From Blastococcus sp. CT_GayMR20 (GTDB lineage Bacteria > Actinomycetota > Actinomycetes > Mycobacteriales > Geodermatophilaceae): a DNA stretch of 24,904 nucleotides. The DNA is taken from NCBI RefSeq assembly GCF_004570345.1, contig NZ_SPQM01000070.1, positions 1-24,904 on the forward strand. The letters run 5' to 3'. Shown here one piece after another: positions 1-5,476 of this stretch. The notes beneath the pieces were generated by a model. The model was not told the origin of the DNA, made no database searches, and saw nothing but the letters and a program-made list of their open reading frames with translations. Within the stretch, counting starts at the first letter, position 1, and every line of letters starts with the position of its first letter. The position numbers and the translations under genes are program-made.

Positions 1-514
1 GCTGCTCGGGGGCGAACCCGGAGAGCACCTCGGCCGACTGGCCGGCGGTGAGGTGGGCCAGGACCAGCGCGATGATCTGGGCGTGCTCGTCCTTGAGGAA
101 CGTGACGAGCTGCCGGACGTCGGCATTCCGTAGCGAGGAGAAGGGGACGTCGTGGTAGGCGGCGTTCACTCGCGCGAGCAAGGCATCGGCCTTGTCCTCG
201 CCCAGACCCGCGGCGAGGATCTCGCGGGCGAAGTCGACGCCGCCGCGGCCGATGAAGTGCTGCGCGGTCATCAGGCCGTGGAACTCGTTCATGACGATGT
301 CCACGTCCTCGGCCTCCACCGCGCGCAGGCGCATCAGCTCCCGGGTGATCGACTCGACCTCGCGCGGTCGGAGCTTCGACAGCAGGGCACCGGCCTCATC
401 CTTCGTCAGCTGTGCCACGAAGATGGCTGCCTTCCTGAGACCGCTGGTGTCGGCCCTTCCCCGCAGTGGATGGTCGGGCGCTTCGACCGGTGGCGGTGGA
501 ACGACCTCCGTCAC
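1..514 (-). CDS. fliG: Flagellar motor switch protein FliG, N-terminal part (cut by window end)
   Basis: FliG is part of the cytoplasmic switch (C ring) of the flagellar motor, joining the FliF MS ring to FliM and, through its C-terminal domain, to the stator. The visible 171 codons hold a proline-rich leader (about 1-20), the FliG N domain (about 24-120, beginning TSGLRKAAI with GGVDFAREIL near 91-100) and the start of the middle domain (LRNADVRQLVTFLKDEHAQ, about 128-146). The usual EHPQ of the middle domain reads EHAQ here at 143-146. The C-terminal torque domain lies outside the window. I chose the GTG at 514, one base after the TetR-like stop; no good ribosome binding site is visible, so an earlier in-frame GTG inside the TetR-like gene cannot be excluded. 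fliF, the usual upstream neighbour, is absent. Confidence 0.86.
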   Translation of the reverse strand, partial: MTEVVPPPPVEAPDHPLRGRADTSGLRKAAIFVAQLTKDEAGALLSKLRPREVESITRELMRLRAVEAEDVDIVMNEFHGLMTAQHFIGRGGVDFAREILAAGLGEDKADALLARVNAAYHDVPFSSLRNADVRQLVTFLKDEHAQIIALVLAHLTAGQSAEVLSGFAPEQ

Positions 515-515
515 G

Positions 516-1148
516 TCACGCACGAACGGTGCCGGTCTCGGCGTGACGTACGGGTGGCAGACCGGCCAGCAAGTATTCGACGAGCCGGTCGAGATCGACG
601 TGAGCCCGTGCGTCCTTCGCCCTGAGCCGGTTCAGGGCAAGGCCTCGGAGGATCCAATTCAGCGTCTGCACGTCAGGCGCCGGTAGCTCCCGGCCGCACG
701 TCCGTGCCAGCACCGCCCCAACCGCCTGGGCGAGCGGCCGGTCGAAGGAATCGTGCACCGCGTCCCGCAGCTTGCCGTCCCACTCCGCGGCACTGAGAAG
801 TCCGGCAATGACCTTGTCTTCGAACCGGCGGCCGCCGAGCCACGGCCTGAGAAGGCTCTCGAGGTCACCACGGAGCGACCCGGTCGGCTCGGGCACGTCG
901 AAGAGGCGCACGTGCTGGAGAGCGATCACGACCAGGTCGTCCAGGTCGTCCGCCTCGAGCAGGGCCCCGGCGGAGCCGGCCCGCTCTCGGACTGCTTCCA
1001 GTGTGAGCCGTTCATAGCCGGAGTCCGCGAGAACACCCAGGACCGCCTGCAGCAAGGTCCGACAGGCCGGTGACTCCCACGTGACGTGCCCCACCATGCT
1101 CGTGTCCCCGTCGTTCGCCCACTGAGTCGCCGAGCGCGTGGTCGGCAC
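516..1148 (-). CDS. TetR-like protein with an eroded DNA-binding motif
   Basis: A 210-residue protein of TetR build. Residues about 27-58 fit the first helices of a TetR N-domain (LLQAVLGVLADSGYERLTL, then EAVRERAG), but the recognition stretch (59-75) reads GSAGALLEADDLDDLVV where relatives have a GVSKATIYRRW-type sequence. The C-terminal part starts with TGSLRGDLESLL (89-100), the signature also seen in the divergent TetR gene at 1226 and typical of the TetR_C_11 group, so the two are probably related. The GTG at 1148 has a TANNNT box (TACGTT, 1154-1159) five bases upstream, suggesting a leaderless transcript; an ATG at 1097 is the alternative. It ends one base before fliG and probably shares a transcript with it. 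It may have lost specific DNA binding or bind in an unusual way. Confidence 0.72.
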   Translation of the reverse strand: MPTTRSATQWANDGDTSMVGHVTWESPACRTLLQAVLGVLADSGYERLTLEAVRERAGSAGALLEADDLDDLVVIALQHVRLFDVPEPTGSLRGDLESLLRPWLGGRRFEDKVIAGLLSAAEWDGKLRDAVHDSFDRPLAQAVGAVLARTCGRELPAPDVQTLNWILRGLALNRLRAKDARAHVDLDRLVEYLLAGLPPVRHAETGTVRA

Positions 1149-1225
1149 TACACAACGTAAGCGAACGATGACGGAACGCAGGGGTTCCGCCTGGCTCCTC
1201 GTCTCCCGGCGCCTATGGTCGGGTC
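1149..1225. promoter_or_regulatory. Divergent promoter and operator region between two TetR-type genes
   Basis: Leftward, TACGTT (minus strand, 1154-1159) is a TANNNT -10 box five bases from the GTG at 1148. Rightward, TATGGT (1214-1219) is a -10 box six bases from the ATG at 1226, with a weak -35 (CTGGCT, 1191-1196) at 17-bp spacing. Both placements suit leaderless mRNAs, common in actinobacteria. Between them is a perfect dyad, CGGAAC-N6-GTTCCG (1172-1189), a good candidate operator for the TetR protein encoded at 1226. The dyad is seen directly; its use as an operator is inferred. Confidence 0.55.
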
Positions 1226-1900
1226 ATGACGGCGGGACCGCGGAGCCAGGACGACAGGGTGAAGGGATGTCAGCGCGAAGACGCCATGGTGCGTCAGCGG
1301 CGGGGCGATCGCTGCGGTGATCGGAGACGTGCGCTGGATCCGGCCAAGGACGAGGCAATCACCGCCGCCGTCGTGCAGGTCCTTGCTGAGGTGGGTTACA
1401 CCGGGTTCACGATGGACGAGGTCGCCATGGCAGCCGGTGTGGGGAAGGCGGCCATCTATCGTCGATGGTCAAGCAAGGCCGAGCTGCTGATCGAGTACAT
1501 CGACCAGAAGAGTTTGCTGGCGTTGGCGGTGGAGGACACCGGCTCGCTTCGAGGCGACCTCATCTGCCTCATGACATCGGTGGCTGCGCATCTGAGCGGC
1601 CCCGCGGGACGAGCGAATCGCGCACTCATCGGGGTCGTGCACGACGACCCAGCGGTGTTCGAGGCATATCGGCGCGGCCCGCTCGATCGCTGGGCTGCCG
1701 CCTTCCGCGACGTGTTCGAGCGTGCTGTGGAGCGCGGTGAGATGTCGCCGGAAGCCGGCACCTCTCTTGTCGCTGAAGCAGGGCCCGGCATCGTCATCCA
1801 GCGATGGCTGATCACCGGTCAACCACTGGACGCCGACATGGCCGTCGACGTGGTCGACCGCGTGATGCTGCCACTGCTCCGCAGGCCTGAGGGGACCTAG
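1226..1900 (+). CDS. TetR/AcrR family transcriptional regulator
   Basis: A 224-residue one-component repressor. The N-terminal helix-turn-helix domain spans about 42-90, with a textbook recognition segment GVGKAAIYRRWSSKAEL (71-87). The ligand-binding C-terminal part begins DTGSLRGDL (104-112), as in TetR_C_11 proteins. The start is uncertain: ATG 1226 follows a TANNNT box by six bases (leaderless), while GTG 1259 and ATG 1286 would shorten an unconserved basic leader. It is divergent from the TetR-like gene at 516-1148 and presumably controls the shared region through the CGGAAC/GTTCCG dyad. Codon use (more A/T-ending codons than the EF-G or DUF881 genes) hints at a different history. The effector ligand cannot be told from sequence. 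Confidence 0.88.
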   Translation: MTAGPRSQDDRVKGCQREDAMVRQRRGDRCGDRRRALDPAKDEAITAAVVQVLAEVGYTGFTMDEVAMAAGVGKAAIYRRWSSKAELLIEYIDQKSLLALAVEDTGSLRGDLICLMTSVAAHLSGPAGRANRALIGVVHDDPAVFEAYRRGPLDRWAAAFRDVFERAVERGEMSPEAGTSLVAEAGPGIVIQRWLITGQPLDADMAVDVVDRVMLPLLRRPEGT

Positions 1901-1906
1901 TCCTTC

Positions 1907-1937
1907 GATCGCAGCGCCGGAGGATCGCAGCGCCGGA
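1907..1937. repeat. 15-bp tandem direct repeat
   Basis: GATCGCAGCGCCGGA occurs at 1907-1921 and again at 1923-1937, separated by one base, just after the TetR stop codon. It could be a replication-slippage duplication; it is too short to suggest a mobile-element target duplication on its own. Confidence 0.85.
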
Positions 1938-2106
1938 CAAGGGGCCTTCGACTCCGGCGTCCACGTGGATCTGCCGGATCAGCCACGACGAGGGATCGCC
2001 CGAACGGGCCGACGGCACGGCAACCGGCATGAACTCGTGTGCGCGACGCGTCACCGATCTGCGACCCTCCCGGCGATCGTGATCCATGGGCGGGAGGTGA
2101 GACCCC

Positions 2107-2166
2107 ATGAACGCAGTGTCCGCAGCGGGTGCTCCCCTGCCGTGCACGATCGCGCGACCGAGGTAG
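2107..2166 (+). CDS. Possible 19-residue leader peptide or gene remnant
   Basis: An ATG at 2107 follows GGGAGGTGA (2092-2100) by six bases, close to the ideal anti-Shine-Dalgarno complement and spacing and one of the best such sites in the window. The frame runs only 19 codons (MNAVSAAGAPLPCTIARPR) to TAG. It could be a translated leader for the downstream patatin-like gene, or the surviving 5' end of a gene that has since been frameshifted. No family is recognised. The ribosome binding site is what is seen; translation is inferred. Confidence 0.35.
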   Translation: MNAVSAAGAPLPCTIARPR

Positions 2167-2212
2167 TCGCCACCGGGAGCGCTCCGCCAGGCAATTCCGA
2201 GAGGCGACTCCC

Positions 2213-2945
2213 ATGACCAGAACACCTCCTCCACCTCAGCACCTCACGTCGACGACAGCCTCCGACCGGCCGGGCTCGAACCAGGATCAGCCCCGGATCG
2301 ACGCCACGATGCGGCCGCCCGCCGCCGACGAACGGGCCCTTGTCCTGGGCGGTGGCGGATCGACCGGCAACGCCTGGTTCATCGGCGTCGTCGCCGGCCT
2401 GTTCGACGCCGGACTGGACGTGACCGACGCCGATGTGCTCATCGGGACGTCGGCCGGATCGACCGCCGCGGCCCAGATCACCAGCGCGCCCCCGACCGAA
2501 CTGTTCGCCGCCATCCTTGCCGCTGCGCCTCCGCGACGAACCGGTCCCGTGAGACCGGACGGCGGACCCTCCTGGTCGACACAGTGGCGCGCCACCGTCG
2601 CCGCCCGGCGGCCCTCCCTACAGAATCGGCGACAACCGGTACATCGACGGCGGGTACCGGTCCGTCGAGAATGCCGACCTGGCAGCCGGATACGGGCAGG
2701 TGCTCGTGCTGTCACCACTGGGCGGCGCATCGCGGCATCCCCGGGAGTGGGGCACCCATCTGGCTGCGCTGGTCGACCAACTGCGGGCAGGCGGCAGCAG
2801 AGTCGAAACGGTCTTCCCGGATCGCGACTTCGGGCACCTGTTCGGCGCCCGTGCGATGGATCTGTCGCTGCGTCCGCCCGCAGCGCGGGCCGGCTACGGC
2901 CAAGGCAGAGCGCTCGCCGGACAGTTCACCGGATTCTGGTGCTGA
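2213..2945 (+). pseudogene. Patatin-like phospholipase, broken by out-of-frame internal loss
   Basis: Patatin-family lipid acyl hydrolases use a Ser-Asp dyad. From ATG 2213 (alternative ATG 2309) the first frame encodes the oxyanion loop GGGGSTGN (46-53) and the nucleophile elbow GTSAG (78-82, Ser80), then continues to about residue 132 (QWRATVAAR, ending near 2608). Homology resumes in another frame at about 2610 with PPYRIGDNRYIDGGY, whose DGG (2646-2654) supplies the catalytic Asp, and runs to TGA 2945 through VLVLSPLGG and the tail. The two halves total about 245 residues, whereas actinobacterial relatives are, from memory, about 300. The segment before DGG and probably a stretch near 115-122 appear deleted. 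Both catalytic residues survive but in different frames, so no active enzyme is expected. A sequencing error alone would not explain the missing length. Confidence 0.8.
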
Positions 2946-3005
2946 CGCTGGACTCTGCCGACTCGTCACACGGCAGTGCAGCGGACCACGTTCGACGCTG
3001 CGCGG

Positions 3006-3021
3006 CGGGGCCGCTGCCCCG
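3006..3021. terminator. GC-rich hairpin after the patatin pseudogene
   Basis: CGGGGC-CGCT-GCCCCG forms a perfect 6-bp stem with a 4-base loop, 60 bases after the pseudogene stop and before the next ribosome binding site. There is no U tract, which is usual for high-GC actinobacteria. Terminator function is inferred from position only. Confidence 0.35.
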
Positions 3022-3072
3022 GGAGGTGTCGACGCCCGTCCGCGTCGCGTCGTGGAATGGTAGGGAAAGCGT

Positions 3073-3591
3073 GTGCCGATCCTCCCGAAAGAGCGCGATC
3101 CCCGGCTGATCACGATCCGTCGGGGCGGCACCCTGACCGACGAGGACCACCGGCTGCTGGCCGACTGGGCCCTCGTGTGCGCGGAGCACGTGCTGCCCAT
3201 GTTCGAGGAGCGGCAACCCGGTGACAGCCGGCCCCGCGACGTCATCGAGATCGGTCGGGCGTGGATCCGCGGCGAGCTGCGGATGACCGACGCGCACAAC
3301 GCGGCTTTCCAGGCGAATGCCGCCGCACGGGGGATGCCCGATCCGGCGAAGTTCGCCGCGCTGTCAGCGGGCCAGGCGGTCGCGGTGGCGCACGTCGCCG
3401 CCCACGACCTGGGGGCTGCTGCGTACGCCATCAGGGCCGCCGGGGCGAACGTCCCGGCCGACGCCGCTGCGCACGCCCGCGCCGAGGAGCGGGACTGGCA
3501 GCGGGAGCGTCTCCCTCCCGCGGTCCGGGAGCTCGTCCTCGACGATCAACGGCGCCGGAGCGCCATCTGCTGGCACGTCTTCGACGACTGA
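3073..3591 (+). CDS. Putative immunity protein, Imm-5-like family
   Basis: A 172-residue cytoplasmic, Ala-rich helical protein. AEHVLPMFEE (37-46), RPRDVIEIGRAWIRGE (53-68) and AVAHVAAHDLGAAAYAIRAA (104-123) match the pattern of proteins annotated as putative immunity protein (Imm-5-like domain). The family was named from polymorphic-toxin loci, but many members, like this one, sit alone with no recognisable toxin nearby, so an immunity role is unproven. GTG 3073 is preceded by AGGGAAAG (3062-3069). It converges on the hemerythrin gene with only nine bases between stop codons. The family call rests on remembered sequence pattern. Confidence 0.68.
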   Translation: MPILPKERDPRLITIRRGGTLTDEDHRLLADWALVCAEHVLPMFEERQPGDSRPRDVIEIGRAWIRGELRMTDAHNAAFQANAAARGMPDPAKFAALSAGQAVAVAHVAAHDLGAAAYAIRAAGANVPADAAAHARAEERDWQRERLPPAVRELVLDDQRRRSAICWHVFDD

Positions 3592-3604
3592 GCCCTCTGC
3601 TCAG
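3588..3604. terminator. Hairpin overlapping both stop codons of a convergent gene pair
   Basis: CTGAGC-CCTCT-GCTCAG is a perfect 6-bp stem with a 5-base loop. The left half contains the TGA of the Imm-5-like gene (3589-3591) and the right half contains the complement of the TGA of the hemerythrin gene (3601-3603). It is placed to end transcription from both sides, though it has no U tract. Confidence 0.45.
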
Positions 3605-4326
3605 GCGACTGGCCCTCGGGGGACCGCGCCGAAGACCTTGGCCTCGTGGCGGTCGAAGCGGCGGGCCATCCAGCGCCCGAAGGCGAGGAGGAGGGCGTTG
3701 GTGCCCGGCATCCGGCGGGCGGCTTCCGGGGCCAGCCCGGACATCACCCACCCGAGGACGGCGGGGACCTCGCGGGGCGTGTAGTCCTTCGCGAAGACCT
3801 CGCGGTCGAGCCTGTCCCAGTCCTCCTGCGTCAGGTGCTTCTGGACCAGCGCCATGCCGTCCCGCTCCTCGTGGGCCAGGTGTGCGCAGAGGCCGTCACG
3901 CAGCTGCGCGGTCGTCACCGCCAACCGGTCCCGCGTCGCCTCCTCCCCGGTGCCCCCGGCCAGTTCCGTGAGGTCGGCGGTGGCCGAGGCGAGGAGCGGG
4001 TCGATCCCGGCGTGCTCGCCCTCGAGGGCATCCAGGACGACCGTGTCGGCTCCGCGCTCGGCGAGGAGGGGCCACATCGCGACGTCCTCGCCGCGGTGGT
4101 GCTTGTGCAGGACGCTCCCGAAGAAGCCGAAGCGACGGGCGATGGCCGCCCACCGCTGGCGGTCGGCGACGGGCACGGTCGGGACGACGTCGGCGAACGC
4201 GTGCAGATCCCTGCGGAAGGCTCGGTGCATGAGGTACATCGGCGCGATGTCGACGGGTCCCTCGGGCGCCGCGGCCTGGCCGGGCAGCATCAGCTGCGGA
4301 ACGGATCCGCGAGCGGTGGCGGTCAT
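3601..4326 (-). CDS. Hemerythrin HHE-domain protein
   Basis: A 241-residue soluble protein with the four-helix hemerythrin/HHE cation-binding fold, which usually holds a non-heme diiron centre and senses or handles O2, NO or oxidants. Candidate ligands are His34 (MHRAFRRDLH), His74/76/77 and Glu80 (LHKHHRGE), His105 (EGEHAGID) and His149/Glu153 (AHLAHEE). The C-terminal 60 residues form a less conserved helical tail. The frame is open for 200 codons upstream, but that stretch is antisense to the TetR gene; I chose ATG 4326, with GAAAGGG about nine bases upstream. It is divergent from the TetR gene at 4386 across 59 bases and is that regulator's likeliest target. Confidence 0.86.
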   Translation of the reverse strand: MTATARGSVPQLMLPGQAAAPEGPVDIAPMYLMHRAFRRDLHAFADVVPTVPVADRQRWAAIARRFGFFGSVLHKHHRGEDVAMWPLLAERGADTVVLDALEGEHAGIDPLLASATADLTELAGGTGEEATRDRLAVTTAQLRDGLCAHLAHEERDGMALVQKHLTQEDWDRLDREVFAKDYTPREVPAVLGWVMSGLAPEAARRMPGTNALLLAFGRWMARRFDRHEAKVFGAVPRGPVA

Positions 4327-4385
4327 GGCCGGCCCTTTCGGATGAAGTTGAGCTCCAACGAATGGCGGGAGGCTAGAGTCAACGT
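4327..4385. promoter_or_regulatory. Divergent control region, hemerythrin / TetR
   Basis: Rightward, TAGAGT (4374-4379) is a TANNNT -10 box six bases from the GTG at 4386, again suggesting a leaderless mRNA. Overlapping it on the minus strand is TTGACT (4377-4382), a good -35 candidate for the hemerythrin gene, though I see no clear matching -10. An imperfect dyad GTTG-AGCTC-CAAC (4347-4359) lies between the promoters and is a possible operator for the TetR protein. Confidence 0.45.
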
Positions 4386-5018
4386 GTGACCGCTGGCAAG
4401 AGGGTGTACCGCTCCCCGTTGCGGGAGGAGCAGGCGCGGCAGACGCGCGTCGCCGTCCTCGAGGCGGCGGGGGAGTGCTTCCTCGACCGGGGATACGCCG
4501 CGACGACCATGCGCGACATCGCGGACGCGGCCGGCGTCTCGGTCCAGACGGTCTTCGGCCAGGGCTCCAAGGCGTCGCTGCTGCTCGCCTGCGTCGACCG
4601 CGCGGTGGTGGGCGACGACGAGGCGGTGGCCCTCGCCGCTCGCGAGCCGTTCGTCCGGTTCGTCGAGGCGACCGATCCGGCGGGCAAGCTGGCCGCGCTC
4701 GCCGACATGGCCCGTCGGTACATCCCTCAGGCGATACCCACGATCGGTGACTTCGCCCGTGCTGCGGCCGTCGACCGGGAGATCGCTGCGGCGTGGGAGG
4801 AGTACGAGCAGCGTCGGCGGCGGGACGCACGGGCCCTGATCGGGTCGCTGGGGCCCTGGCTCCGGACCGGCATGGACGTCGAGACCGCGACGGACGTCTT
4901 CTGGGGACTCTTCTCCAACGCACCCGTCGAGGCACTGATGGGCCGACGGGGCTGGAGCCTCGAGCGGTATGTCGACTTCGTCGTCGACTCGGTGGAGCGG
5001 CTCCTGCTCGACGGCTGA
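4386..5018 (+). CDS. TetR/AcrR family transcriptional regulator next to the hemerythrin gene
   Basis: A 210-residue regulator with a clear TetR N-domain at about 18-66: AVLEAAGECFLDRGYAATT, then MRDIADAAGVSVQTVFGQGSK, where VFGQGSK replaces the commoner YYHFxSK. The helical C-terminal half (75-210) would bind a ligand and dimerise; I do not recognise its subfamily. It is divergent from the hemerythrin gene and followed 25 bases later by the DUF5655 gene in the same direction. Autoregulation together with control of the hemerythrin gene is the natural inference. Confidence 0.87.
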   Translation: MTAGKRVYRSPLREEQARQTRVAVLEAAGECFLDRGYAATTMRDIADAAGVSVQTVFGQGSKASLLLACVDRAVVGDDEAVALAAREPFVRFVEATDPAGKLAALADMARRYIPQAIPTIGDFARAAAVDREIAAAWEEYEQRRRRDARALIGSLGPWLRTGMDVETATDVFWGLFSNAPVEALMGRRGWSLERYVDFVVDSVERLLLDG

Positions 5019-5043
5019 CCCCGGGGCGGCTTCAGTGGCGGGC

Positions 5044-5400
5044 ATGACTCCCGAGGAGCACTTCGCCGGCCAACCGGTGGCGCTGGCGGTCCTCGGTGCG
5101 GTGTCCGGCGTCATCGACGACGTGGGAGGTGCCCAGATCCGGACGACGACGAGCCAGGTCGCCTTCCGCCGCGGTCGGGGCTTCGCCTACCTGTGGCTGC
5201 CCGGGCGGTACGTGGCGAAGCCGGCCGCGGACGTCGTCCTCTCGGTCGTCCTGGGCCGGCGAGACGAGTCCCCGCGCTGGAAGGAGGTCGTGCATCCCTC
5301 GCCGAACCAGTGGATGCACCACCTCGAGGTGACCGACCCGGCGCAGATCGACGCGGAGGTCGTGGGCTGGCTGCGCGAGGCCGCTGAGCGAGCCTCCTGA
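5044..5400 (+). CDS. DUF5655 domain protein
   Basis: A 118-residue soluble protein. TSQVAFRRGRGFAYLWLPG (about 41-59), VVLSVVLGRRDESPRWKEV (about 69-87) and WMHHLEV (about 94-100) match the DUF5655 pattern, a small domain of unknown biochemical role that also occurs attached to other proteins. ATG 5044 is chosen because conservation begins there (TPEEHFAGQPVALAV); GTG 5035 is possible. It probably shares a transcript with the TetR gene 25 bases upstream. Confidence 0.72.
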   Translation: MTPEEHFAGQPVALAVLGAVSGVIDDVGGAQIRTTTSQVAFRRGRGFAYLWLPGRYVAKPAADVVLSVVLGRRDESPRWKEVVHPSPNQWMHHLEVTDPAQIDAEVVGWLREAAERAS

Positions 5401-5418
5401 GGCACGCGATCGTGACCG

Positions 5419-5433
5419 GAGCCGTCCCGGCTC
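5419..5433. terminator. Hairpin after the DUF5655 gene
   Basis: GAGCCG-TCC-CGGCTC, a perfect 6-bp stem with a 3-base loop, 19 bases after the stop codon and 44 bases before the next start. Position suggests termination of the TetR-DUF5655 transcript; no U tract follows. Confidence 0.4.
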
Positions 5434-5476
5434 GTTGCTCAGTGCCGATGGTCGCCGCTTCCCGGAAGGGGATGCC

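Larger units (their letters stand above)
1901..2212. other. 312-base gap with no established gene
   Basis: Between the TetR gene and the broken patatin gene. It contains a 15-bp tandem direct repeat (1907-1937) and a short ORF behind a strong Shine-Dalgarno sequence (2107-2166). Open frames cross it on both strands, but none resembles a protein I recognise. It may hold decayed coding sequence, given the pseudogene next to it. Confidence 0.6.

Noticed and set aside
1812..2234. Minus-strand frame of 140 codons over the 1901-2212 gap as a gene
   Set aside because: It runs antisense into the TetR gene, has no recognisable family, and its N-terminus overlaps the patatin start; kept only as unassigned gap.
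4327..4935. N-terminal extension of the hemerythrin protein
   Set aside because: The 200 extra codons are antisense to the TetR gene and Arg/Pro-rich; ATG 4326 has a ribosome binding site and starts the family-like sequence.
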